Assembly: GCA_964059195.1 (NCBI GenBank)
Contig: CAXKWD010000009.1
Span: 148,671,890 to 148,735,889 of the forward strand
Length of the DNA stretch: 64,000 nucleotides
Source: Ectobius pallidus
Taxonomy: Eukaryota > Arthropoda > Insecta > Blattodea > Ectobiidae
Reading direction: 5' to 3'
Part shown: in pieces, positions 23,521 through 33,216 of the stretch
Layout: each line of letters opens with the position of its first letter
Numbering within the stretch: the first letter of the stretch is position 1
Notes under the pieces: model-generated
What the model saw: only the letters and a program-made list of their open reading frames with translations
Databases searched by the model: none
Told to the model about the DNA's origin: nothing
Program-made: the position numbers and the translations under genes

Positions 23521-24240
23521 CGAGGCGTGTTTTTTAAGTAAGTACCGTTTTGGAATTAAAAAAAGACGTGCAAAGATATCGCAATAATTTTATTTTTATG
23601 GGTACCTACATCTCTTGTCTACGCACTGACGCCATTACAGTCTGATTCTTCATTGTATACGTTGTTTACTGAGTGTTTAAGATGCCTCCGACAATCGTGA
23701 GTCCCGCCGATTGTGAAGTACGGGCTGTTATACGATTTCTTAGTGCTAAAGGCGTAAAACCGATCGATATTCATCGTGAGATCTGTGAAGTTTACGGACA
23801 AAACATTATGAGTGATGGAATGGTAAGGAAATGGGTGAGAGCATTTAAAGATGGCCGCACAAATGTGCATGATGAAGAACGGAGTGGGCGTCCTTCGGTC
23901 TTTAATGAAGATTTGGTGCAGAAAGTGGAAGAAAAGGTGAGAGAAAACAGACGCTTTACAATTTCATCAATGTGCGACTGGTTTCCTCAATATTCTCGTA
24001 GTGTTTTGTATCGCATTGTGACCGAGAACTTGAATTACCGGAAATTGTCAGGCGGCAGAATTTTATGAGGAGGGTATTCAAAAACTGGTGCCACGTTATG
24101 ACAAGTGCCTCAATATTCACGGAAATTATGTAGAAAAGTAGATTAAGGTACAGGCTTTCATGTAAAAATAAAATTATTGCGATATCTTTGCACGTCTTTT
24201 TTTAATTCCAAAACGGTACTTACTTAAAAAACACGCCTCG
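23521..24240 (+). mobile_element. Internally deleted mariner element with 78-bp perfect TIRs
   Basis: Starts CGAGGCGTGTTTTTTAAGTA and ends with its inverse; the two ends match perfectly for 78 bases. Flanking TA at 23519-23520 and 24241-24242. It encodes the transposase N-terminal helix-turn-helix part, then jumps to the C-terminus. Mariner TIRs are usually near 30 bp, so these are long. The catalytic region is deleted, so it is non-autonomous, and the perfect TIRs suggest recent movement. Confidence 0.95.
23673..24068 (+). pseudogene. Mariner transposase N-terminal domain, deletion remnant
   Basis: 131 codons. VIRFLSAKGVKPIDIHREIC, SDGMVRKWVRAFKDGRTNVH and DEERSGRPS are the paired helix-turn-helix and GRPR-like hook of mariner transposases, continuing to LYRIVTENLNYRKL. 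It then stops at a deletion junction. Immediately after, in another frame, comes the true C-terminus (EFYEEGIQKLVPRYDKCLNI). All three catalytic acidic residues are absent. The remaining DNA-binding domain could still bind TIRs. Confidence 0.92.
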
Positions 24241-24450
24241 TAGATCATAAAACAACAATGACCGTACGTAGCAATAACAAATGTGGTAGTATAGATGCAT
24301 AATATATGAGTCCCTTGTTTGTAAACAATATTGCATACCAACTAGTATTTATAATTTAGGAATCGCGCACAATGTGCATTATCTTAACCTAAGACTTAAC
24401 CTAACACCTAGTCCTGAACCCGGGGAGGGGATCTTTCACTACTGAAAAAT

Positions 24451-24520
24451 CCCCGACCCGGCCGGGAATCGAACCCGGGCCGCCGGAGTGGAAGGCAGGC
24501 GTGCTACCGACTCACCCACG
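24451..24520 (-). repeat. tRNA-Gly-like SINE head / tRNA pseudogene
   Basis: On the minus strand: A-box-like GGGTGAGTCGGTAGCACG, GCCTGCCTTCCA (TCC anticodon position of tRNA-Gly), and a perfect B box in CCCGGGTTCGATTCCCGG. The anticodon stem does not pair on its 3' side, so it is not a functional tRNA; a tRNA-derived SINE covering about 24355-24523 is likely. It interrupts family X copy A. Confidence 0.7.
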
Positions 24521-25069
24521 GAAAAGCTTGTGAAAATATAAATGATAATACCGAGGAAATTTCAATCCAAGCCAGAAACATTGAATTGGAGCTGCTACCA
24601 GCAACTTCACGGCAGAAATAGGCTATCAGAAGGGATATATTACGGCATTTAAATGCTGTTGCGTCCATGGTAAGGAATGTTTTTCATGTGAACCAAAATG
24701 TGAAAAGTTGTTGGCTTTTATATGTTGTCATGTGATGAAGTGGGCTACCGTGTTTTGCGAAAAGTTTCTGATTATCATAAAGAAACGTGTTGGCTTAAAT
24801 TTGTTGTTTTATGACCAATTATATGCGTAAATCCATGTTAAAGTTGGTGTGACTGGTCAATGCCGTCTGGGTTTTGTTTATAGATTGCCATGACGACTTT
24901 AAAGGACAAGGCCGCTAAAATTGCATTTTGAATGCAGTTTGAATGCACTTTTATGCAATTTTAGCGGACTTGTCCTTTAAAGTGCAGCTTTTCGGCGTGT
25001 TACCAGTCCGATAAGCAGCTGTTTTAGAGAGCGTGTACTAAAAAATAAATTAAATATACTTTCATATAG

Positions 25070-25229
25070 GACTATTATTGTCTAGAAGTCTTTTTGATCC
25101 CACTTTGCAATTTTTGAATTTTCCCGGATATTTTAACAAATTCATTGACTTTTCCCGGATTTTCCCGATCATACGAAATTCTCGGCCTTTTCCAGGATTC
25201 CCGGATTTTCCCGACCAGTGGACACCCTG
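25070..25229 (-). repeat. Fragment of a GGGAAAATCCGGG-type transposon end
   Basis: Minus strand begins CAGGGTGTCCACTGGTCGGG followed by iterated GGGAAAAT/CCGGGAA blocks. This is the terminal type of widespread animal DNA transposons; the other end is not seen. A more decayed TTCCCTGAC-type stretch occurs at 15225-15285. Confidence 0.5.
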
Positions 25230-25905
25230 ATCAAATGAAAACAGCAATTTTTTCCCCACTATTTTTATGCAGGAAGAATGTTTGCTTATGCATTATTTTT
25301 CTACATAGTCCCCTCCCAGTTCAATACACTTATGCCATCAGATAGGAAGTGCTTCGATACCGCATGAGAAATTTTTTCTGGTTGACACTGTAGGCACTCA
25401 TGCACCGCCTAATGGATGTCTTCATCAGACTTGGAACTACTGCCCTCCAAGGTGATCCTTTAATGGACTAAAGATGTGGAAATCTGATGGTGCCAAACCT
25501 GGCAAGTATGGCAGATGTGAGAAGCAATTGAAACATATATCGTCGATGGTTTTCATGGTTGGACGAGCAGCATTCGGACGGGCGTTATCATGTTGAAGCA
25601 AAACACCTGCACTCAGCAATCACCTTCGCTTTGGCACCATCAGATTTCCACATCTTTGGCCCGTTAAAGGATCTCCCTTAGAGGGCAGAAGTTCAGGTCT
25701 GATGAAGACGTCCAGTAGGCAGTGCAAGAGTGGCTACAGTGCCAACCAGAATAATTTTTCTCATGCGGCATCGAAGCACTTCCTATTCAATGGCGTAAGT
25801 GCAATGAACTGGGAGGGGACTATGTAGAAAATAATATACAAGCAAACATTCTTCCTGCAGCAAAATAGTGGGGGGGGGGGGGAAATAGCGGTTTTCATTT
25901 GATTC
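25230..25905. repeat. Foldback mariner: two inverted 3' halves, arms about 270 bp
   Basis: 25230-25497 and 25630-25905 are inverted copies of the same mariner 3' part (GGAGGGGACTATGTAGAAAA, TTTCTCATGCGG, CAAGCAAACATTCTTCCTGC). The 130-bp loop holds additional transposase sequence. A single-orientation copy of the same lineage lies at 28215-28500. Confidence 0.82.
25437..25619 (-). pseudogene. Mariner transposase C-terminal catalytic fragment
   Basis: 60 codons containing LLQHDNARPNAARPTMKTID and LPYLPGLAPSDFHIFSPLKD, the second and third catalytic blocks of mariner (HDNARPH; YSPDLAPSDYH). Both Asp residues are present with D34D-type spacing. It lacks the first catalytic block and the DNA-binding domain. 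Confidence 0.9.
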
Positions 25906-26023
25906 TCTCTCGTAGAAATCCAACCTCTTTAAGATGCCACCTTGGATAGAGCACCCAGGAATAAGCTCTTTAAAAAATCATAATACAATCACTGACCAAA
26001 AGCACAAAGTTCTTGTTACATCA

Positions 26024-26683
26024 AAAAACGTTACATTCGTCTATCCGGCATTTGTTGTTCCAGGTAGTCCTTATCACGTGACCATCCACTACTCTTTCTT
26101 CAGTGTGTATCTCTTCAAAATTAAATGGTCCTCCTTTCGGTGGTTTTGGATTAAAAAATGGTACTTTGGTAAAGGTACATTTTCTCGGTTTATCGGTCAC
26201 CACTATTTCTTGAGAAGATGTATCTTGAAAAAGAAATGGTACTTCTTCCGGTAGTTTTGGAGACACTCCAGGTCTCAAGGCTCCACAGCAGTAGTTGCAG
26301 CAAAAACAGCAGCAACAGCAGCAAAAGCAACATGTCAGAAAAAACCAGAAAGCTGCACAACACTTGAAGCAGTTATTTTGCATACTGAAGTAAGAATTTG
26401 CCTTGTCGTAGCCGAAAGTTTCACCAATGTAGAGTCCTAAAGAGCCGTAATTGTCGTAAATCTTACGTTTCTGCTTATCCGTAAGAATGATGTAAGCCTT
26501 ATGGACATCTTTGAATTTCTCTGCTGCTTCTTTGTTGTCTGGGTTCTTGTCCGGGTGATACAGCAAAGCCAAAATTCTGTATTTCCTTTTGATCTCAACG
26601 ATGGTTGCAGTTTTAGGGAGACCAAGAATTTTGTATAATTTATCTCCTGATAGCGATAATTTGCTAGGGTCAAGATGGTCCAT
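26024..26683 (-). CDS. Cysteine-string protein (DNAJC5-like), intronless, nested in a Kdm3 intron
   Basis: An uninterrupted 220-codon frame. The J domain begins at [18 protein letters not shown], has the HPD tripeptide at residues 43-45 that stimulates Hsp70 ATPase, and ends in [17 protein letters not shown], all hallmarks of CSP. Residues 105-133 are a cysteine string with fifteen Cys, the palmitoylated membrane anchor of this synaptic-vesicle and secretory-granule co-chaperone. The C-terminal tail is divergent. Canonical insect CSP genes have introns, so this looks like a retrocopy, yet it has no stop or frameshift. I prefer the Met at 26683; the frame is open to another Met at 26755. No poly(A) remnant was seen. 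It could be a tissue-restricted paralogue or a recent pseudogene. Confidence 0.88.
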
Positions 26684-26689
26684 TGCGAT

Positions 26690-26949
26690 GAAGCTAACTC
26701 TATAATTACCAAAAGTAAGTTGTCTAATGTCTTGTCTAAAGAATAATATCCTCAAAGTATTTATATATTTTCACAAAATCTGGATTGGAAATAATCGTAG
26801 CTCAGAAACGGAGCATTGTTGGTAACACTGGGGGCAGAGTGTATAAACATCGTTGATCGGAGATCATTTACGATCTAAGTTCAGAAAATGATCTGAACAG
26901 CGATGTAGCCTGCCAAACTCCTCCGACAGATAGCGTGAGAGTACTAGCC
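26690..26949. other. Upstream flank of the nested DNAJC5-like gene
   Basis: Minus-strand upstream region of the CSP-like frame. A weak palindrome near 26850-26905 (GATCGGAGATCATTTACGAT, GAAAATGATCTGAAC) is seen; no TATA box or CpG cluster is evident. Confidence 0.3.
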
Positions 26950-27202
26950 CAGCGTTTCTCAACCAATGGTGGTCTGCAAAGATGGTGCAGATGAACCTGA
27001 CATAATTTAAAATACCGTATCATAAAGCAAGTGGAAAGTAAAGAAGTAAAATTGTTTCACATATTTCGTTATAATGACCTTTAATTAATACCCGAAATAT
27101 TAAGAATATAGGTCTTTTAAAAATGGGATGTAAAATTAGGGGTCCGTAATTTTTTTTAGACATTTTAGAGGTCCTCGGGTTCAAAAAGGTTGAGAAATGC
27201 TG
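26950..27202. mobile_element. hAT MITE, 253 bp
   Basis: Ends CAGCGTTTCTCAACC and the inverse of CAGCATTTCTCAACC, a very common hAT terminus, flanked by TACTAGCC (26942-26949) and CGCTAGCC (27203-27210), six of eight bases matching. Confidence 0.82.
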
Positions 27203-27584
27203 CGCTAGCCGTTCGTCATCTGTTTTTCCACTTGTCTTACTTCCTCGTTTTTAGGGCCCTTCTAAAATGTTTATGTGTCAATAAGACGAAAGAAAAATTA
27301 CAGCAGACAGGCTCTAAATAACACAAAAAAGGATTAACTAGCAAATATTGATAGATATTTCCGCCATAGACAACATTACTTTGTACCCGACTTGTTATAA
27401 ATGTAGGAATATTTATATACAGTGTGGCGATTGGATATTCTTTAATTTTTTAATCAATATTAAATTTGCCGTGAGCATAACATGTAATTAAAATTGTTGT
27501 AACAAAACTAATTCTTTCACTTCTAAGTAAAAATGATTTAAATTATATTGTATATATTTAATAATATAAGTTGTTACGAAAACC

Positions 27585-27925
27585 TGTAGGCTACTCTTCA
27601 CCGGATATAGTAAGGGTAATTAAATCACGGAGGGTGAAAAGGGCTGGACATGGGGGAGGAAAGACATATCTGAAAAATATTGACTGGGAGACCCGAAGGG
27701 AAAAGACCGCTTGGAAGACACGACGTAGGTGGGAGGAGAATATTATGATAGATTTAAAGGAAGTAAAATTTGCTAGGGATGAATGGATGGAGTTAGCACA
27801 GAATAGGGTTGAACGGCGTGCTCAGGTAAGCGCGGCAATGAACCTTTGGGTTCCATAAAGTAGATAATATTCGTTTAGCTTGTTTAGAAATTGTCTATTG
27901 CCACTGAGTAAGTAGGTAAGTAAGT
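27585..27925 (+). mobile_element. LINE 3' end, copy 1
   Basis: Translation SSPDIVRVIKSRRVKRAGHG, then WETRREKTAWKTRRRWEENI and DEWMELAQNRVERRAQVSAA, ending MNLWVP and stop at 27858. The 3' UTR ends in a TAAG-type repeat (GTAAGTAGGTAAGTAAG). Same module as 61516-61725 (minus). 5'-truncated with frame damage. Confidence 0.85.
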
Positions 27926-28214
27926 TGTTGCCACATAAGAATTGTAAAGAGTATGCGTGCTTGTATGCACCAGAACGTGATAATGTCCTGGACTTAACAT
28001 TTTTCTTTTTCCATTCATTTGAAAATTGGCAGTTACAGTACTTCTGTATTTACTTATTTTTCTCATTTGAAAAATAATTTTCTTTCTATTGTTTATAAAA
28101 ATTTGATCCAAAATATATATAAATAACACATTTCATGTATTGAAAAAATACAGTTCCCTATAACATTGTTACATTACTGACTGAATCTTGAAAGTATAAA
28201 ATTAATCTCCCATA

Positions 28215-28505
28215 ATCGCCAGCTTTTGCACCATCAGACTTTCACATCTTTGGTTCTTTAAAAGGAGCACCTTGGACGGCAGAAGTTCAAGTCTGATGAA
28301 GACAACCAGTAGGCGGTGCACGAGTGGCTACAGCGTCTACCAAAATAATTTTTCTCACGCGGTATCGAAGCTGTTCCTATCCAATGGCGTAAGTGCATTG
28401 GACTGGGAGGGGACTATGTAGAAAATAATGTACAAGTAAGCATTCTTCCTGCAGTAAAATAGTGGGAAAACATGAATTGCTGCTACCATTAGATTCTCCT
28501 TCGTA
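28215..28505 (+). mobile_element. Mariner C-terminal half, single orientation
   Basis: TTTGCACCATCAGACTTTCA (APSDFH), then GTCTGATGAAGAC, TTCCTATCCAATGGCGTAAG and GGGAGGGGACTATGTAGAAA (GDYVEN) down to TTCTTCCTGC, matching the arms at 25230-25905. Frame broken. Confidence 0.75.
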
Positions 28506-29092
28506 GCCTACTTCAATGGCAGAACTGGGCAACTCATTACAAAAAAATATACTGCCCCAATAAGATGTTTCAAATATCTAAATGAATTTTTTTAAATTTA
28601 ATATTTTTCTACCCTGTATCTACAAAACCTAATTAGGGTTATTACATTCACGAAAATATCCGAAAGCTTTTCGTTTTTCCCCTTCGTGATGAATAATTTA
28701 TCAGGGATAATAAAATATATATGATCCCTCCGTTCCCATTATTGATTTGATCTTCGGAGCAAAGTTGAAATATGACGTGGTGGTGACGTCATTGCGATAG
28801 GGGGTGAAGCAGGTTGTAACTGTATTCGATCAATTCCATCTTAATGTGCCGTATTACAACGGGTTTTCCCAACGGCTAACATTTCTGGACACGGTTAACT
28901 GTAATGCATAGTTAAAATAAAACGCAAGGGATACTCCTCTAAATTCAATCGCATCCCGATGGTTCATTTATGTTAAGGTAAAGTGTAAAGTCTACTGAAG
29001 TCTACTGAAGTTAATACGCTATAAGATATTTGACTTCAATATCACTAACAAAAGTTACCATATACTTTTACTACTATCAAAAACCCAGACCT
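28506..29092. other. Long intron, no recognised feature
   Basis: AT-rich with no element ends I can pair confidently. Confidence 0.3.
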
Positions 29093-29449
29093 TATGTAGG
29101 CAGCGGCGTACGGAAGGGGGGGGCATAGGGGGTCAGGACCCTCTAGGAAATGTCTGTCTGGAACCCAATAGTCCCCTATGTTGGGGCGAAGGTGCTTCCA
29201 AGTGGAGGGTTCTGTTAGCTATATGAATTTTGTTACGCTTATTTTCCGAGAGAGGGCAGAGGGACAGGTGGTAAGCCCATCGCCTCTCCCCGAAATAAAA
29301 ACCTAAAATTCTTTTTTAAGTTATTTAAGCTCCATTTTGTCAATTATTTAATTTAATAATAAAATACTGAACTTGTATTGTAGGTCTATTATTTCCACTG
29401 TTCCATGTGTTATTTAACTTTCCTTTTAAGCAGTAATAAGTGTTATAAC

Positions 29450-30161
29450 TAGACTTCGGACTTTTAGGTCGCTAAAAAAGGCTCTAAAAATTGGAAAGTA
29501 GGTTCTAAAAATCGTAAAATAGTCTCTTATAAAATCGTTAAGTTGCCAATTTTCTGAAATATCTCAATTGCAATGCAGAATATTATATTTATTCAAGTCA
29601 CCATTAATCAGTATTCATGATAAAAACACTGATATAGGCCTATGGTACACAGAATTATATAGACCTATTACTAGGGCCTGTATTACTACCATAACAGTGA
29701 AAACCTAATCCCTGCGCCCAGAAGCTACGCACGCTAGCATATTCAACCCCTTGTATCTCTCAGCGATTCAGATAACTACTTTTTTTTTAACTGAATGTGG
29801 GAGTCGGGAGAAAAACACTAGATTTTCTTGGGAATTCCAAGGAATTTTTCTACTGAAGACGAAACATTTCTTACTATTTTACCACGTCACAAATGTGTCA
29901 TGTACTGCACATTCCGAGCTAAAAATTTAGTACGAACTGATAATAAATGCTAGAATTTATAACAAAAAGTAACTTATTTTGAACTTTAGAGGAAAAACAA
30001 GCAAAAAAACAATATTAGGCTCTGACGTAAAAATAGGCTGTTTTAGGTCCTATAAAAGTATCAGTTTTAGGCATAGTCACTTATGAATCATGCATAAACA
30101 AGTTTTCGTCCATATATCACTTAAGGATTAAAATAGGTTTTTACCTAAAATCCGAAGTCTA
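29450..30161. mobile_element. Middle hAT element, 712 bp
   Basis: Ends TAGACTTCGGACTTTTAGGT and the inverse of TAGACTTCGGATTTTAGGTA. The 8-bp duplication GTTATAAC is at 29442-29449 and at 30569-30576, beyond the iteron element that inserted at the terminal TA of this hAT. No transposase ORF. Confidence 0.88.
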
Positions 30162-30566
30162 CACCATTTCAACCTCAATTTCGGAAAAAGTAATTTCAAA
30201 TTCGGAAAAAGTAATTTTAATTTCGGAAAAAGTAATCTCAATTTCGGAAAAAGTAACTTCAATTTCAGAAATACGAAAGCTATTTTTTTAAACATTCGAT
30301 GGGGCATAAAATGAAAACCACAGTAAAAATCAAAACTGTTTTATTTGGAACATTTAGGTACACCTTCTAGCTACTTCTCTACGTAATCTCGCTCCGATTG
30401 AGTAATTTGTCCTAGCGTGGTACCAACTTTACTATACCCTCTTCATAGCCCTCGTATTTCCGAAATTGAAGTTACTTTTTCCGAAATTGAAATTACCTTT
30501 TCCGAAATTGAAATTACTTTTTCCGAAATTGAAATTACTTTTTCCGAAATTGAGGTTGAAAAGGTG
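30162..30566. mobile_element. Iteron-armed mariner MITE, copy 1 (405 bp)
   Basis: Flanked by TA (30160-30161, 30567-30568). Each arm begins CACCATTTCAACCTCAATTT or its near-inverse and consists of four to five tandem 21-bp units (TTTCGGAAAAAGTAATTTCA plus A). The 181-bp core 30274-30454, itself flanked by TA, is the mariner 3' end (CTTCTAGCTACTTCTCTACG, TATACCCTCTTCATAGCCCT). Copy 2 is at 48494. Confidence 0.88.
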
Positions 30567-30764
30567 TAGTTATAACTTAGGTAACGATTTCTTGTTTAAG
30601 TTGGCATGTCTTAGAGTATAGTAAAAAAAATCGAACTAGTTTTTCAGTGCTAAAATAGCGTAAAATATGATTTTCATTAGTTCATTTTTTTTTAATTTTC
30701 CGGAGGTAGAACTGCACTTTCGATCCACCCGAAATTATTTTCTGTCTACGCCACTGGATGTAGG

Positions 30765-32097
30765 GTGTCCATTCGCAGCGGCTTTTCCCGGGAGAGTCCA
30801 GTCTTCAGCAACCCTCGCAACCTGAAGGTTTTATTGGTGAAGGTCAAATGTTCCGCTTCTTTGTGATTCCGATTGGCCAGTGTATTTTACGTAACATTAA
30901 TGAAAGACGCAACAGTGAAAGCCATGCTCATTGTCAAAACGCACTTTAATTGGGCATGACCCGACTTTTATGAAGAAAATACACTTCGTGATAGAATACA
31001 TTAAAGCGAAAAGCAAAATGACGGCAAGGCGAAATAAATTATCTACACCAGTCTGCTGAAGAAATGAAGTCATTCACTAAATATTATGAATGAAATTGTC
31101 CCCTTTTTTCCATAATTGTCCAAGATCCTTTCCGAGTCCTTGAACGGCAAGCGTAAGAAAATAATGGATCAATACCAAGCATTCCTCCATTGAAAATAAG
31201 GCAGCACTTCGGAAACATTTTTTCCCTTTTCTTTAGCCTTTTCACTGGCGTCGCCTCAAAAATTGTATAAAAGGAGATTATTAGTATTATGTTTTACATG
31301 AAATTTGAGGTTTTTTATTTATTTTACTTAAGTGTTGTGTTTGCCATTCATGGAAACCAGCTATTCCATTGAATTTTTCCTCGTCCGAATTGCCTTTAAG
31401 CCTAAATTAACATGAAAAAGAGCAACTTCCCTCATCAGGGGAATAAAGAAAGAAAATATAAACACCAGTTGGCTGCTGTGATTATAAAATTTACGTAAAA
31501 GCAATTAAACGAATTACTTGATTGATTTTAAGCAAAACTCTTCGTCTAAGGTGGGGGGGGGGGGCGAATAAAGAAAACACCGGCGGTGCAATTCTTATGA
31601 AATTACCGAAATTTCTTTAAAAGAATAAAATGAACTAGTTGATTTTAATTTACTTGTCAATTGTATTTTAGGAAATCCTGAAGGCATACAAAAAAGATAC
31701 CGGATGTCTCACATAACAAACAGGAGTTAGTTGGGTGGTATATCCAAATTAATACAGGCGAAAAGTTCGTCTCGAGTTACTAGGAGAATAATTTATTGTT
31801 GTAAGAACATGAACGGTGAAAACTTTATCACCTCGACTACTGTTATCTTCGCCAACCTTGACGGATCTGAAAAATCCGCCATAACGATATTGTCTCCCTG
31901 CACGTAAAGGGGTTATGCTTTGTTAGTAAGCTCTTCAAAACTCCGCAAAGTAAGAAAAATACATAAGGAATGAAGGAAAAGTATATAAAACGTACAACTT
32001 ATAAACTTAAAAAACTAATTACAAGCTCTAAATACGAGAAAACAGCGTAAAATGTATATGAAAATGCAGAAACAAGCAACAAACTTCACAAACTCAC
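30765..32097. other. Long Kdm3 intron, mostly unannotated
   Basis: A poly-G run sits at 31552-31563. No element with both ends was found. Confidence 0.35.
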
Positions 32098-32139
32098 CGT
32101 ATCCACAGAATTGCAGAATTTCAAAGCATAGTAGCACAT
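32098..32139 (-). CDS. Kdm3: Candidate alternative first coding exon of Kdm3 (short form)
   Basis: On the minus strand a CpG-dense leader is followed by ATG and 14 codons (MCYYALKFCNSVDT), then the strong donor ACG/GTGAGT. It ends in phase 0, exactly what exon 3 (20407-20559) requires. An in-frame TAG lies a few codons upstream of the ATG, so the start is real if the exon is used. The product would skip exons 1-2 and lack the coiled coil. Support is splice signal, phase and CpG content only; two short upstream ATGs in the leader could lower translation. Confidence 0.5.
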
Positions 32140-32305
32140 CCTGGCATTTAAAATAACCAGAAATTTATCCTATATCCCACTTGAGCTATACACCAACTTC
32201 ACATCGCGTCTCGCTGGAACAGAACGACCGCCGCATCAAAGTCACCGGCGGCCAGCACAGACGAGCCACGGCGCCTGCGCGAGATAGCTTCCTACAAGCA
32301 GGTCA
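32140..32305 (-). promoter_or_regulatory. CpG-rich leader/promoter of the internal Kdm3 start
   Basis: About 32190-32300 is strikingly CpG-dense (CGCGTCTCGC, GACCGCCGC, CACCGGCGGCC, GGCGCCTGCGCGAG) against an AT-rich, CpG-poor intron. It sits directly upstream of the candidate first exon at 32098-32139. No TATA box is evident. Confidence 0.45.
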
Positions 32306-32568
32306 ATATTTGAGTGATTCAGTACAAAGTCCCCCCCACAACACGGACTGCATTAGGGGGGAGGGGAGACGCCTTGACGGATAGGCGATAAGCATAAAAG
32401 TATACATAATATTATCCGAGATGAAAACTGTTGTTGAAGATCCGTCCACTCCTGTAGCCCCCCTAACCGGTACTGCCTTGGATGACCTCGCGAATAGGCT
32501 TTTGTTCCTTACCCCTACGTGATCTCCCGCTCTCTCTTTCTGCTTTGTCATATCAGAGATAACCAGAA

Positions 32569-33212
32569 GAAACCAGTTTCTCCTTTCTACCTGAAAAATC
32601 CCATTTGCAATAGTTTGAATGGTAACCCACCACCATTCCAGCCGACCTGCCCAAGGTCATTTTAAAGGTATTCGGGAGGTTCTTTCATCTGTTCAAAGAA
32701 TTACCGAATAATAACACTGATCATTAGGGCCCGGCTTTCTGTGTAATATCACAGAGCGAAATATGTACGTAAAAATGTAGTAAATATCAGGGAAATCTCT
32801 CTCTATATAAGAGGTTCTATCCTGACTGACTAAATGAATGAATGACTGACTGACTGACTGACTGACAGAGAATCAACGTAAAGCCTAAACTATAATAAGT
32901 AGAGACTTGGAATTTTGACAGTACCTTTGTTTCATAAACTAAGTGCTCACTAAGAAAGGGTTTTGAAAAATTTTGATTTTAAATGCCAGTTTCTGCTTTG
33001 TACCTGAAAAATCCCACTTGCAATAGTTTGAATGGTAACCCACCACCATTCCAGCCGACCTGCCCAAGGTCATTTTAAAGGTATTCGGGGGGATCTTTCA
33101 TCTGTTCAAAGAATGACCTAATAATAAATACTGATTAGGGATCCGATTTTTATGTAATATCAAAGTGCGAAATATCACGTAAAAATGTAGTAAATATCAG
33201 GGAAATATGTAA
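32569..33212. repeat. About 230-bp direct duplication flanking a Helitron 5' fragment
   Basis: 32569-32806 and 32989-33212 share CCCACCACCATTCCAGCCGA, CAAGGTCATTTTAAAGGTAT and GTAGTAAATATCAGGGAAAT. Between them 32810-32988 is a Helitron 5' part (TCTCTATATAAGAGG, then a GACT-rich microsatellite and CAACGTAAAGCCTAAACTAT) cut off abruptly. Confidence 0.75.
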
Positions 33213-33216
33213 TAAA

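Larger units (their letters stand above)
23285..24990 (+). repeat. Dispersed family X, copy A (interrupted by a mariner and a SINE)
   Basis: Shares long blocks with 53230-54180 (inverse), 54729-55010 and 57190-57700. It includes an exon-like segment (24540-24670) whose translation runs NTEEISIQARNIELEL, followed by CATG/GTAAGG, a donor position conserved in all copies. Here the start codon is ATA rather than ATG and the frame is broken. A palindromic tail follows at 24897-24982 (CTTTAAAGGACAAGGCCGCT and its inverse), and TTTAGCGGAC/GTCCGCTAAA also occur at 23311 and 23370. Confidence 0.65.
29101..30756. mobile_element. Outer hAT element of a three-level nested stack
   Basis: Ends CAGCGGCGTACGGAA and the inverse of CAGTGGCGTAGACAGAAAA, flanked by TATGTAGG (29093-29100) and GATGTAGG (30757-30764), seven of eight matching. 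It is interrupted by the hAT at 29450-30161 and what that in turn received. Poly-G follows the left end, as in the other GTGGCG-type hATs here. Confidence 0.85.

Noticed and set aside
24451..24520. Functional tRNA-Gly(TCC)
   Set aside because: B box is perfect but the anticodon stem is unpaired and the sequence sits in a repeat; a SINE or pseudogene is more likely.
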